Shown: piece by piece, positions 22,506 through 34,432 of the stretch
Numbering within the stretch: the stretch's first letter is position 1
Layout: every line of letters begins with the position of its first letter
Source: Eucalyptus grandis
Lineage: Eukaryota > Streptophyta > Magnoliopsida > Myrtales > Myrtaceae
Direction: 5' to 3'
Length of the DNA stretch: 64,000 bases
NCBI RefSeq assembly: GCF_016545825.1
Contig: NC_052622.1
Span: forward strand, 4,841,001-4,905,000
Notes under the pieces: generated by a model
Database searches by the model: none
Told to the model about the DNA's origin: nothing
What the model saw: only the letters and a program-made list of their open reading frames with translations
Made by a program: the position numbers and the translations under genes

Positions 22506-25500
22506 AAAAAAAGGAAAATTCTAAATTAATTAAGTTTAGGTTATCATGTTGATGCTTATGTTTCCTTCTTTCTTTTCCCTTGCCGCTCTTCAACCAAATC
22601 GCTGCTTGATCATCATTGCAACGTGATTCTCGTCGCTCCTTGCCCTGCTCAATTCTCGTCGCTTCTCACCTGCTCCTTGCAAGCATCAGTCTATTGTTCA
22701 CCATCGTCTCTTCTTTCTATCGGTAGCCTCTTGTAAATTTTGTCAAGACGGCTCCCTGTGCTGGTAAGCTCGGCAGAGTCGCGGAGGCGATGGCCATGGG
22801 AATCTGCATCGCGCACAAAACGCTACCTTGGGGCACAGAACGCTCCCTTGGGGCCGTACTGTCTCTCCTCTCTTCTTTGTTGCGGTCCCACTCCCGGTTC
22901 TTGCTCAGGGGTCGCCGGGACTCGTTTGCTCTAGGTCAGAGCCGAGATGGTTCCAAGGTCTCTGCTTTTCTTTCGATACAATCTCTGTTATGAGAAATTC
23001 CGTCTGGCTGTTTGTTTTCGCTGTACTTGTAGCTTATTGGATCGCTAACAGGTCAGTGTTTTGTGTTTTTGTGCATAAAGTCCGTGTCTGTGTGTGTGTG
23101 TGTGTGTGTTCGGCACTGGCACTTAGGTGTTTGCTGAGTTATCATCTCATAGTTTCCGTTGTTGTGCTTTCGCCATTGCAACTTTGGTGGAAATTGTTGC
23201 TAGTTCACTCGTGTGCACGCGTATTGTAGTTTTGTGGCGATTTGTGGCCTGGAAATTTTAGGATGACAGGACAGTGCGGTTCTTGCTGTGCTGTTGGATT
23301 TGAGGTTCTCGGGGCGACGTAGATGTATGTGGGAGGAAATTGCGTATCTACGTACTCTTTTTCGTATCCACACTGCAAGTTGGCTTGTGCAATCTTTGAG
23401 TGAAATGCTAGAGTATTCAAAGTATTTTAGGCAGGCAGGAAAACTTTTGAGGACAGGCTTTGGAGCAGTCATCCCCGTGGATTGGTAATTAAGTTGTTTC
23501 TTTTTGTTAACTATAACCTAGCTGCTTTGCTAGTCAAGCAAAAAAAGAAAATAAGAAAATTTTGAAGGGACCTAATAAGAGAAGGAAAATCTGGATGACC
23601 GGAGGTAGGGATGATATTGCTAAGACACCGGGGTTTGCAATTGATTCGTAATATTATAGATGAAATCAAAACTCCGGCTGTCTGTCTGTGGTGATTAGTT
23701 ATGAATTCAACAAGTATTGGCTGATTTCTCGTTAAATATGGTGAGACATGCTCTCTAGAAGGTTGGGTGGAGATTCACATTCATCCAAGTTTGAAGCAAA
23801 CTGCTAAAGGACTAACTCTTGTGCACGAGGAATTTAATTTCCTTTGATAGGTTTCTATCTGTTTTGAGGATGTTCTGTGGATAATGCATTGTCCTATTTG
23901 GAGATGGTTACTTGATATGGCTTGCTTTTTAAAATTTTGTCTCTATTAACCCTAAAGCACCACTTAATACTATCAAAACAAAGTTTTTACATTGAGCTCG
24001 AAACTTATTCATACTAATGAACCAAATCCCTCAAATCCTTCATTTCTCTGGTTTTTATGAAATAATTTGTGACGTTCACATAAAAAAAAAAAAAAAAATT
24101 GAACCTAATTCAACTGTCCTATATTTTGTGGTGATTTAATATTCATTGATAAATGATAAGCAACTATCTTCTCATCACTTATCAGGGTTCTTTATTTTTA
24201 TGAGTTCAGGCTTATGTGATGCAAGACGATGGATTGATCTCAATGCTACTGTGAGAGAAGTTGTTTACTACACAGCTCAACTACATTTGCCAAACTCCAT
24301 AACAGTATCTGAGAAGAGGAAATGGCAAAAATGGCAATAAGGGCAATGGGACTGCAAATGCCATGGACATAAAAATTTGAGGTTGAGGGACCAAAGGACT
24401 AAGTGATGGTCAAAAGAGAAGAGTTAGCATTTGCCCGAAGCTTGTCACCTGCTTGGAGCTTCTCTTCCTTAACGAAACCAACCAGTGGACTCAACCATCC
24501 TATTATGTCGTGAGCAGAATAACCATCTTTGACCAAAGAGATGGAACCCAAAGAACTATAATTGCATCAATTCATTAGCTCAGTAGTGGAGTCTTTCAAC
24601 TTTTATTGGGTGCTTTAGATTGGTTGAAGAAGATGATGGGATGTGATAACTACATATGATCAGTAGGAGTTTGTTTTGTAAATTCAATTGTTTCTTCTCT
24701 TTCTTGTAGTGTTGTGCGTGTTATATGTGCACATATTAAAGTTGTAAACTCATATTTTGTTATCTCTTTTTGTAATGGAAATATTGAAGTTCAATTAACT
24801 CAAGTGTTCAATGATGAATTAATGGTGATGCTTTTTGGTACTACAAGCTGTATTTGGTTTCATTTGAGTCGGATATTCTATTTTTGTTGTGTATAGAGCT
24901 CAAGCTTTGATAGAGCCCATTGACGTTCCATATTTTTCTTCGGCCTATACTATAGTGCATTTTAATTGGGTGTGTACTTAGACTGCTGTGTTCGTTGTTC
25001 TTCGCAGGTCATTTTTTTATGCTATTGTTTTATATTTTCCTTTTTCTCATTGGATTGATAAGCTCATGTAGATTTGTTGTGAGTACCACCATATTACAAT
25101 GAAGTGCGGGGACATTCCATAGCAAAGTAAATAGCACTAGATAAACTTGAATTGAGACATCACAACACAAGAAATCTTTTCGACAAAATTTATCTACACA
25201 TATTTTAAGATGCTTCCAAAATAGATCCATCCATATCAACCAACAGTAAAACAAAAAGAGTTTGTGTTTATTGGTCTTGTTGCACTTGTGTATCTCCAAA
25301 AAAGCTGCTCATCTTTGACCACTTAAAAGTTGAGGTCCTTGCATCATTCTCTTTACCTGCACTTGAAACACAAAATAAATCATCAGTTAAAATAAAGTCA
25401 AGTATAAGTAAGAACAGTTTTATGACCAAGTCAAGCATAAATAACTACCTTTATCTTCTCTCTTCCCATAGATAATATTGAGCTTGAAATTGTGCCAAAA

Positions 25501-25529
25501 ATTGACGCAAGCAATTCCTTGATCTCAAG
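22506..25529. other. MULE internal sequence, downstream of the transposase
   Basis: Mostly AT-rich, with a GC-richer portion at about 22730-22970 and a (GT)n tract near 23086-23109. Open frames at 22740-23488 overlap on both strands and match no family I know. Splice-like signals (for example ACAGGTCAGT near 23048) hint at another captured fragment, but this cannot be supported. Confidence 0.4.
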
Positions 25530-27718
25530 TTAACATGTTGGGTCTGAGGGAGTGCTTTCTACCACATCTTGTGAACATGAGGCAACCATAAAATCTATTG
25601 GGGCTGATGCTGCTGCTACTAATTCTACTGTTGGATTCTTACAATGATACCTGTTATGGCCTAAACCACCACATTTTCCACAAGTAATTGTGGTATTTTG
25701 TCTCTTCAACTTTGTCCCCATCGGCTCTTGCACAACTTTTTTCTTTCTTGTCTTCAAATTTCTATCAGTTGTTTCATTCACTGATTTTGTTCTTTGTTTC
25801 TTCTTTCTGCCTACTTGCTTGGGCACATCTGGTGGGAGTAATGGCTCTCTAGCAGGCCACGTGTCTTTAGAATCTACAACATGCACAACATGGCTATATA
25901 TTTGCATGAATGTTTTCTTACTAAAACTTGTGTGAACCCACTTTTCAGGTTCTTCCCTTATGTATATAAGAGCCGCCACAAAGATGACAACAAGGAATCC
26001 CTGATGTCCCATCTTCTACAGCTACAAGATCTATGTCTAATATTAACAACTCTCTTGTCTCCATATGGCCCACTTAATTCAAATTCATCCTCTCCATTCC
26101 AGGTTGGAATCCATGATACCGAAAACTGTTTTTGAAGATCTAATATCTTCTGGATATTAGGACAGATCACACCAGTGTATTTGGTCATCCCATCCCTTTG
26201 CTTATGAATTCTCTCCATGAGTTGCGCTCTTATAGTTTCAAGCATTGTGATGATAGGCTTGTCCCTTGCATCAATGATGCTTTTGTTGAAACTTTCACAC
26301 CAGTTGTTCAAGGAAATGTCACATTTTGAATTTTTCCTAAAGTAGGACTTGCTCCATTGCACAGGAGGCCTCTGGGATAACCAATCATAAGCTTTCTCAT
26401 CAACTGCCTTCAGTTGTGCCATTGCCAAGTCAAAATCACATACTCTAGTTGCCATGGCAGCCTTCCAAAGAAGCTTTTTAAGTTCTACTCCTCTGTGATG
26501 TAGTTTAAAGTTTTCATAAAGATGCCTTAAGCAAAATCTATGTTCTACTTCGGGCATTAGATGTGCTAGTGCTTGCACTAATCCCTTTTGTTTGTCACAC
26601 AAAAAAGTCCAGTACTTTGAATTTTCAGGGTCTGTAATTCCCAAGTCTTCTGCAATTAAACTAATAAACCAGTGCCATGTCTTGTATGTTTCTTGTTCGA
26701 CAATTGCCCACGCAAAGGGATACATTTGATTGTTGCCATCTACGCCCACTGCTGCTAGAAGTATCCCCTTATAGCCTGATGACAAATGGCAACCATCGAA
26801 TCCCACAAAGTGCCTACATCCTTCTACAAAGCCCCTCCTTAATGCATCCAAACAAATGTAGACTCCCCTAAACTTAAATTGGTCTTGACATTGCTCAGTC
26901 TTGATTATACATGTGGATCTTGGGTTGGCATCAAGAAGTGCCTGACAATAGCTTCTAAGCATCCAAAATTGCTCCTCCTCATTCCCCGTGATCATACTCA
27001 TTGATATTGCCCTAGCTCTATAAACCATTGTCCTTGACAACTTCAAAACATTCTCAAACTCCATCGTTTTTTTCATTGAAGCACCTGGCCATGTAGGATT
27101 GTTTCTCAGCCTATCACAATACTTATTCGCTAGCCATTTAGTACTTATTTGAGGAACTTGTAGTGTTCTATTACATGTATGTACTGAGTTGAAGGTTTTG
27201 ACTTGTAAAGTATGCTCCCTTTGCACTTTAGAGGCATATATGAGCCAATCACAGCCCTCCGAGCACACTGCCCTCAACTTGTTAGGTGTATTTTTAACAA
27301 ACCTCACCTTTCTCCCATTTTTTATGGCATGGTTCCTAACAGCTTCTCTAAATTCCTTTGCATTACTAAAGCACATCCCCAACTTGAAGGTAGGATTTTC
27401 CATATCAACCTCAGCATTGAACTCAGGATGCGTATACTCATTTTCACTATTCTTGTTCAAGAAATCTGCATTATCAGCTAACACATCTACATATAGACTG
27501 ATATCTCCAATCTCCATATCCCTCTCCATTGAACCATCATCATCAAGATCAATAAGGGGAAACCCATCTTCTTCAGCACTCTTAGCATCCTTACCATGCC
27601 TACTATCATACATGGAATAGTTCACTTCTTCACATCCCTCAACTGGTGAAAAGTGGAAGCAAATTAATAACATCAATATACTCTTATACATAATACGCAC
27701 TGGGGAAAAACAAAACAA
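25530..27718 (-). pseudogene. MURA-type Mutator transposase, frameshifted
   Basis: Catalyses cut-and-paste transposition. From the N-terminus: an acidic region, a MuDR-type DNA-binding zinc domain (FKLGMCFSNAKEFREAV ... CSEGCDW ... HTCNR, about residues 110-190 of the 586-residue first frame), and the MULE DDE catalytic domain (FVGFDGCHLSSGYKGILL with the first Asp, FLCDKQKGLVQAL with the second, then HRFCLRHLYENF). A SWIM zinc finger (SCSCRRWDI) and, in a second frame (26012-25530), REEPEKWVH and a CCHC knuckle CGKCGGLGHNRYHC follow. The SWIM Cys-His part lies in a third frame, so two indels at about 25960-26010 break the protein. The first codons look intronic: CTTTTCACCAG near 27645 is a plausible acceptor, with the true 5' exon upstream. 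Confidence 0.9.
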
Positions 27719-28517
27719 AAACTATAAAAAAAAATTGCAATACATCTATACCACACTACTATTAATGAAAGAAAATTAGTCACGCTAGTGACCACGTACC
27801 ACACTTTTATTAGATACCATTTGTCACAAAAAAAATGTGCATTATTGACTTAAAATGTTTTTTGTGCTAATGATTTGGTAATACACATTAGGACTCATGT
27901 GGGCACGAAAGTGCTACTGCTATGGTGAGGGTAAAAAACCTGCACCTTTTATTAGTGATTTATCCTTGGTATGATCAATGTGTTATAGCTAAAAAATCAT
28001 CGAAAACTAACATTTAGATTTTAGGACATGCCATGAGCTCTAGCTATTAACGATAAAGTATACACCAAAAAAATAGAAACAACAGAAAAGCATTAAAAAA
28101 TTGAAATAAAGAGACCGCCGCTGGCACATAGGATCACAACACAACATATCCAATAAAAAAAAATCATAGTGGACGCAACTGATATGCATTGATTCGGACA
28201 AAATGAGACATTCACTAAAAAAATCCATCAAAACAGGTAAAAACAATACTATAAAACAGAACTATCGTGTACCATCATTGTCGTCGCCGCCATCCGTGTG
28301 ATATTCTATCACATGTCCACACCTTGTCGCCATGTTGCTTCAATGAGCCACAAACAATTTCTATTCAATGAACGAATGATTGGGCACACCAATTTGAACG
28401 AAACTAACCACGGTTGAACGTGAGTGCAAATTGAAATAAATGATTAACCTGGAAAAAGATGATGGAGAATTGGGTTTTATACACAAGCTTTGTCTACATT
28501 GTGCTGGTTTACCGTGA
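27719..28517. other. MULE internal sequence between transposase and captured fragment
   Basis: AT-rich. It should contain the transposase 5' region and promoter on the minus strand. No additional ORF with recognisable content. Confidence 0.45.
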
Positions 28518-28984
28518 GTGAATTCTAAGACGAAAAACCTAACCTTGATTGATGGGGAGGTGGGCCTGCTCGAGCTTTGTGCTTTGTGCAAGGGAAAAAT
28601 GGAGGATTTGCGGGCGAAGGCCTACTTTGATGCAGCTGCCGAGAACGTCAAACGGTTGGCACAGGACTTTGTCACCGAGATGGATCACGACCGCGACGGC
28701 GTCGTGTGCCTCTCGGAGTTTCTTTCCTTCACGAAGATCAAGGGCTATGGGAGGATGAGCAACCCTTACTTGTTCAAGGAGCTTAACGCGAGTGGCACAG
28801 GAAAGCTCAGCTTCGATGAGGCCATCACGTTTTTCTACATCGCCATGAGCGCTAGGCCTCTATGTGATGGGTGTGGGTGCCTCGCACTAGGGATGTTCTT
28901 CACGGTGTGAACTGCTTCAAGGACTCCAGTGAGGCCGAGACGTTCAATCTATGTAGCGATTGCTTCTTCCACAGGATACCGTAG
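28518..28984 (+). pseudogene. Captured EF-hand/ZZ-finger gene fragment inside the MULE
   Basis: Encodes a helix (AKAYFDAAAENVKRLAQDFV), a canonical EF-hand loop DHDRDGVVCLSE with Asp at positions 1, 3 and 5 and Glu at 12, a second degenerate loop NASGTGKLSFDE, then the start of a ZZ-type zinc finger RPLCDGCGC. One base is missing after about 28902, giving a premature stop at 28908-28910. The other frame continues with NCFKDS and FNLCSDCF up to a TAG at 28982-28984. Plant EF-hand plus ZZ proteins of this type are ordinary host genes. The position between transposase and right TIR, and its higher GC content than the surroundings, indicate transduplication by the MULE. Confidence 0.8.
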
Positions 28985-29039
28985 AAAACCTAGGGTTTTT
29001 TTTTGTTTCCATTTTAGGATTTGTTAATTTTTCCCTAGA

Positions 29040-29273
29040 TTTTTTTTGGACAAAATTGCCCAAACTCCGGTCGTCGGAAATGTCACATGCTTGATAGCCG
29101 GCGAATATTTGGTTGACCAGCAAGCTCGGGTCCTTATTTGGAATTGATTCAACCACTTTGGGTCCTTATTTGAGACAATTAATCCACTTTAGGTCCTTAT
29201 TTGACACAAACTTTATTTCGGGTCCTTATTTGAGAAAATTGATCAACTTCGGGTCCTTATTTGAAATTTTCCC
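29040..29273. repeat. MULE right terminal inverted repeat
   Basis: Five inverted units with GGTCCTTATTTG-like cores near 29129, 29161, 29191, 29221 and 29251 mirror the left arm. Inner homology includes GACAAAATTGCCC at about 29049-29061. Confidence 0.85.
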
Positions 29274-29282
29274 AGATTTTTT
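29274..29282. repeat. MULE target-site duplication, right
   Basis: AGATTTTTT immediately after the TTTTCCC terminus, identical to 22253-22261. Block A sequence resumes here. Confidence 0.9.
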
Positions 29283-29619
29283 TAAAAGAAAATTTTACAC
29301 TTTAAATCTATATTTGAAATTTTCCCACAAAAATAAAAATTACAAATATCTGCTATAGAGAATTTAATCTCATATTTAGTTTCATGCTCAAACTTTTTCT
29401 TTAGAAAAAAAGCATATCAAAATCCATGCCGTTAAGTTCCAATATAATGCATTCAATGGGAAAGATGTCAATTGCAAAGATGTAAACGAAGACATAATCT
29501 CATCTTTACCTTAAATGTATAGACAGTTGTATTGAGTTATCTCTTTCTTCGTATTATTATTCATGTAATAAATTCTAACTTTTAGGTAACATTATATATA
29601 CATCGGTCGTCTTAAGTGA

Positions 29620-30025
29620 CGTGGTCAGTGCTAACGTGGATAATTTTAATAATATATTTTTTTTTCCGTTCTTTGTCTTCCCTTGTTCCTCTAGTTAGTC
29701 GTCGGGTCTTGGCAATTGATCAAAGGCAAGGATTGGTGAGATCAACCTTTCTGTCTAAAGCTCGCTTTTGCTAGCCACTATTGAAGTGAGCCTCGCCCGC
29801 TCTTGGCATGGCTCCACCTTGTTGTTGCTAGGCAAGGATAACCTCGCCATATTTGGCTAGGTGAGGTCGGCCTTGCTAGTCAGCCTTGCTAGTCGACCTT
29901 GTCGGCCCTCGCCTTTAATTGGTCGTTGAGGCTTGGCGACTAGCTATAAGAAGAAGGGAAGGAAAAAAAAAGACAGAGAGAAAGAAAATAATTTTTTTTA
30001 AAAAAAATGGAAAACAGACATAGTG
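29620..30025. mobile_element. Foldback element, copy B
   Basis: Collinear with 5420-5845 and with the same mirrored arms (left TCGTCGGGTCTTGGCAATTG; right CGTTGAGGCTTGGCGAC, reverse-complementary in part). No ORF. Present at the same place in both blocks, hence older than the duplication. Confidence 0.5.
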
Positions 30026-31460
30026 GTGCTGCGATACTATATTCTCGGAATACCAAGTGTCTTTAGATTAAACATACTTAAATCTTGTCTAGTCAATAGA
30101 CACAGTTGTGCCTCCACTTACTAAAAGTCTAGCGTGCATCAATCCTTAAATTAGTTTTACCACCGGAGAACACTATATATTGTTGGAGTACCAAGTGTCT
30201 TTACTAATGGACGTTTGTGCATCTACATTGCCATTCGTCACCCAAAGCTACAATCTATCAACCACGACTTGACAACTCACAAAGGGGAGCGCTTATATAA
30301 GATGAAACCTCCCTCACTATCTAATCTTGCTCTTCTTGTGCAATTAAGATCCTCAATTCCCTCTTGCGGGAACTAATTCGAGTGCCGGTGGGCGATCCGG
30401 CCTTAACCTGAATTCCGTGATGCAAATTGATTTATGCAGCAGAGTTTTGGTTGATTCGGTGATTCTTAAGTCGTGCATCAAAGTTTTGGTGCCGTTTTGT
30501 GGAAACACAATCTTGAGATGATACTCATGTTCTTGGAACTTGTTAAGGATTATCTGAAACAAGTCTCGTAATAATTCCCCTTTTCTATTGCTGCCTAAGG
30601 AGAGCAGGAAACCGAGGGGGATAGAATTTGCATTAGCATCAGCTCCGATGGAAATCGTCTTTTCGGATGGGTTCTCTTCGTAAATTGTTGGGATTGCACC
30701 CTACTACAATCGACCGGGGAGAGCAATGATGGGGGCAATAATGCCACATTGATCCGACCCAAGAATTTATAAAAATATCAACTTATATATGTAAAAACAA
30801 CCACGATTTCGTCGCATTTTTTATCCTTCAAAAACTACTTTTCATAAAATAGAGTTAACCATTAAATTTCATGAACCACCCGAGGACCCCCAAGTTTGTT
30901 TCACTCAAAGGATAACTCTCTTCAATCTAGTAATTTTTTTCTTTTTATGTATCTATGAAATTCTGCGCTGGCTCAACTCCAGCACTTTATACGGAAGTAT
31001 TCTAATTTCCAAACTATCAGCCATCCATAACACCCAATTTGAAAAAGAAAAGAATAAAGGGTAATACAGATGATGTATTTTAAAAAGAAAAGAAAAACAG
31101 AAAAGGAAGATAACAAAAAGCACATCTTCACCGTCATTGCAACCATCTGGTCTGTGGCTTTGTCAGAAAAATCTCACACAAGAGTTCCTGAAAACGAGCC
31201 GACTAGCTGAATTCCTCAACAGCGCTTTTTGCCATCGTATCAGCGTCGACGCAAGCAGCCGTTTCAGTCTGCAGCTCCTTCGCCATATTCTGCTAAAGCG
31301 CTTTAGCCACTGTAATTAGAGATGCAAATGGTCTATCGCAGGAACACCCATAATTCGTGATGAAATTCAGCAAATCAATTAATGCCAACAAGAACAAACT
31401 TATCACATTCGAAACAGATTTGCCACTCAGGCCACCGTGCCTCAAAGCATAAAAAAGTTA
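30026..31460 (-). repeat. Dispersed repeat with unrecognised coding remnant, copy 2
   Basis: Same as 5846-7125 but longer. The minus strand adds an N-terminal piece (31440-31330) reading GLSGKSVSNVISLFLLAL then FITNYGC, a hydrophobic segment, before the helix AKELQTETAACVDAD and KSAVEEFS. The second part (30562-30353 and flanks) reads SIGADANANSIPLGFLLSLG, then KFQEHEYHLKIVFPQNG. A stop splits the helix, and frames shift elsewhere. Conservation across three copies suggests descent from one real coding region of unknown family. Confidence 0.55.
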
Positions 31461-32744
31461 AGAAAAATGCGAAAGAGAGAAATAAGGAATTTTCTATATA
31501 TTTTGATATATTCATAATGAGGATTATCAGCCTTTTTGTAGGTTTTATGAAAGACTAAATAAGATGACATATAAATTAAGATACATAAAATCATAGAAGA
31601 TATTTACATAATCTTGAAAGATACAAAAACCATCCTAATTTTCCTAAATAACTCTAACAAAAAAGATACTCAAAACTCAAAAGAGTCTCCAACTACTATT
31701 TTAGTGAATAGCCAATGGATCAGTATAATTTCATATGGTAAATGTTAGAAGTTTCTCAGAATGTATCGATTAGGATTTATTAATTGTATGAGCCCGTTCG
31801 AATAAGGTAATAGTTCGGTTATGTGCTAATAGGAACATATAAACGTCCCATTTTTTGATCAATTTACAACATGTAATTTGTACATAAAGTATAGTTGCTT
31901 TTTCAATATTTCTAGCGAGTGTCAAGAATGCACTTTTATGATTCTTTCAATGTCATCTTTTTCTTAGCGCAAAGGTAATGTAACATAAGACACGGCAAGA
32001 GTCTTGTGACTACTTATATCTAAAAGTGAGAAAGCATGATTGGCGCGAGCTTCCAAAAAGCAAGTCTGTCAATTCTTCTTGTTTTTTTACCTTTGAACCA
32101 CCTTTTTGCGCAAAGCAAATTATCCCTATCAAATTTTATTTAATAGCCAAACCTGGGTTTTTTTTATTTATTCTGCATCTATATAGCTTTTTGAAACAAA
32201 ATTGGTTCATTATATCAATCCACCATAGTTAAATGGAAGTGGAGACCAAAATAGATATCAATAGTTTGAAGTGATTGCACCAATTGCACGCACAAATCTC
32301 CAATCCACATCAAACATGATTATGGTTGCTTTTGTCGTCAATAATTCTATAAGTATGGGTCCCTTTTGATTCTAGCTAAGAAAGACATATTCCGTATCGT
32401 GCCCATCAATCATTTGGTTAATTAATTATGATTATTATTATTTATTATTTTTTTTATAGAAAATGTAAAGACTATTGCTTAGAAAGTAATTGGGGGGGGG
32501 GTTCTCAATCAGGATTGGCCGCCGGGCCATGCTCATTACTCCACTAGTAATATTAACTTCGACTTTAATTTTTTGATTTGATCCGTTGACTGACTTGGTC
32601 TTTTTTTATTGAACAAGTTGACTCCAAAGTCCCCGATTGAACAAGATTCATCCAATTTCTTTTCAATCTTTTCATATGGTGCCATCTCCACATACCCCAA
32701 GCAGTTCTTTAACAATTTCGCTTTGCCCAAAGACAAACAAAGAC
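31461..32744. promoter_or_regulatory. Upstream flank of an RLK fragment
   Basis: No ORF of note. The sequence aligns with 53660-54480, and from about 32125 with 33825-34430 and in part 40985-41180. It contains TTGCACGCACAAATCTCCA and TTGTATAGAAAATG-like phrases common to RLK upstream regions here. It is an upstream region duplicated with the receptor genes; any promoter activity is unproven. Confidence 0.5.
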
Positions 32745-33262
32745 CTGATTAATACTCTTAGCTCCACTAATGTCTATGCAGTGTTGCCGCTCCTCCTTGT
32801 TCTGTTGCATGCGATGACTAGCAATGCCACTCCAAGTAATCCGTAGTACGTTGCTTCATACTGTGGTAACATTCGCAATATAAGTTACTCATTTCGATTG
32901 AAGAATGAATTGAAGGGGTGTGGTGAGCAGAAGAATGAGCTGGCTTGTTAAGATAATTGCATAGTTCTATATTTGTGTGATGGTCGATACTTCGTGCAGT
33001 CTATCAATTATTCCACCCACCAAATCAGATTAGTTGACGGTGGGTTGCGAATTGATAAATGCTTGTCTCATCCTTGTCATTCATGGGTAGTGTATAACTT
33101 CAAACAACATATTGACCCAAACAACCCATAGAAAATGGACCGTGATGGTCCATTGGTCATTGTGAATTGCTTGAAGCCGATTAGTTCTCCATTCTACATC
33201 GCCACCGGTTCATGTATTGAGGGGTTGTAATCTTCCAACGCATTATTGAATTGGAACTTGTA
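32745..33262 (+). pseudogene. RLK exon 1 relic (GUB_WAK ectodomain), fragment 1
   Basis: Aligned with RLK2 exon 1: a hydrophobic signal-like stretch (VLPLLLVLLHAMTSNA), CGNIRNISYSFRLK, KGCGEQKNELAC, SINYSTHQIRLVDGGLR and PFYIATGSCIEG. The start codon is CTG instead of ATG, and at least four in-frame stops interrupt it (after SNP, LAC, NNP and IEGL). It ends at NWNL, after which unrelated sequence begins. There is no kinase exon. Confidence 0.82.
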
Positions 33263-33824
33263 GTTTCTCGAGCTTATTAATGACTGATGTACACTCTATA
33301 TATCCTCACTTTAATAAAATAAAAGGCTTCAAGATTCTCTTCAAAGATGGTGAGGGAACACGCTATAAGAAATAAAAATTGTGTATAAAAAGGAAGTGAT
33401 GGGGGAGAGAGACAGATTTGTTTGTCAACGGATGTGGAGCCAACAATCGCGTGAAGAGAGTTGGAAGAAACTTTTGAATTTTCAATGGGTGTAAAATTTC
33501 CTATGATCATGATTCGGGCGTTAAAGGAGGGAGTTGGAGAAGAAGGGAGATGAAAACGAACAGAAGTGAGATTTTGTGGGACTATTGCCATTTGTTCTAA
33601 AAATTTATGTTATTTTAGATGAATGCATGATTTATTATTTAAATATTCTAACACTCTTTTTCACGCTTAGTCTAGTTTTTTGCGTAGTACTAAGTATGGA
33701 ATTATAAGGGCCCGACCTGGTAAGATTTGAACTTAGGACTTTCAGCTCTGATACCAAGTGAGATTTTGTGAGATCATTACTAACTGTTCTAAAAATTTAA
33801 GTTGTTAGATGAATGTGCGATTTA
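33263..33824. other. Spacer with recurrent RLK-upstream block
   Basis: Non-coding. 33418-33475 holds a copy of the block TTTGTCAACGGATGTGG...CCAACAATCGC that recurs upstream of the receptor genes. The 104-aa minus-strand frame here is a shadow of that block. Confidence 0.5.
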
Positions 33825-34432
33825 TTATCAAATTTTATTTAATAGCCAAACCTGGGTTTTTTTTATTCTGCATCTATATAGCTTTTTGAAACAAAATTGG
33901 TTCATTATATCAATCCACCATAGTTAAATGGAAGTGGAGACCAAAAGAGATATCAATAGTTTGAAGTGATTGCACCAATTGCACGCACAAATCTCCAATC
34001 CACATCAAACACGATTATGGTTGCTTTTGTCATCAATAATTCTAAAAGTATGGGTCCCTTTTGATTCTAGCTAAGAAAAACATATTCCGTATCTTGCCCG
34101 TCAATCATTAGGTTAATTAATTAATTAATTAATTATTTTTTTTTTTTTTATAGAAAATGTAAAGACTATTGCTTAGAAAGTAATTGGGGGCCTCAATCAG
34201 GATTGGCCACTGGGCCGTGCCTATTACTCCACCAGTAATATTAACTTCGGCTTTAATTTTTTGACCTGATCCGTTGACTGACTTGGTCTTTTTTTATTGA
34301 ACAAGGTGACTCCAAAGTCCCCAATCGAACAAGATTCATCCAATTTATTTTCAATCTTTTCATATGGTGCCATCTCCACATACCCCAAGCAGTTCTTTAA
34401 CAATTTCGCTTTGCCCAAAGACAAACAAAGAC
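33825..34432. repeat. Local tandem duplicate of 32130-32744
   Basis: Nearly identical to the segment about 1.7 kb to the left, including ATAGCCAAACCTGGGTTTTT and CTAAGAAAAACATATTCCGT, followed by the same RLK exon start. A small ATTA/AATT tract differs in length. This is the youngest-looking duplication in the window. Confidence 0.8.

Larger units (their letters stand above)
22262..29273 (-). mobile_element. Mutator-like element (MULE), 7.0 kb
   Basis: The element begins GGGAAAATTCTAAATAAGGA and ends with the inverted counterpart (TCCTTATTTGAAATTTTCCC). It is flanked by a perfect 9-bp direct repeat AGATTTTTT (22253-22261 and 29274-29282), the target-duplication length expected of Mutator superfamily insertion. 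Long terminal inverted repeats (about 240 bp), a reverse-strand MURA transposase gene and a captured host gene fragment complete it. The unoccupied paralogous site at about 5083-5096 confirms both ends. The transposase is frameshifted, so present mobility would need help from another copy. Confidence 0.93.
29274..31310. repeat. Duplicated block, copy B (right of the MULE)
   Basis: Continues the alignment with block A (5086-7125) exactly from the MULE target site. Shared content: AT-rich spacer, foldback element, dispersed repeat. Similarity to A stops near GCTAAAGCGCTT at about 31302, where block A switches to unrelated sequence while B continues as in 53510-54400. Confidence 0.85.

Noticed and set aside
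22740..23488. Possible second captured gene in the MULE
   Set aside because: Frames overlap on both strands and no domain or exon structure could be recognised.
24640..24850. Weak similarity to 2650-2760 (AAATATTCAAGTGTTTAA-like words)
   Set aside because: Short, AT-rich and interrupted; not enough to claim shared origin without an alignment score.
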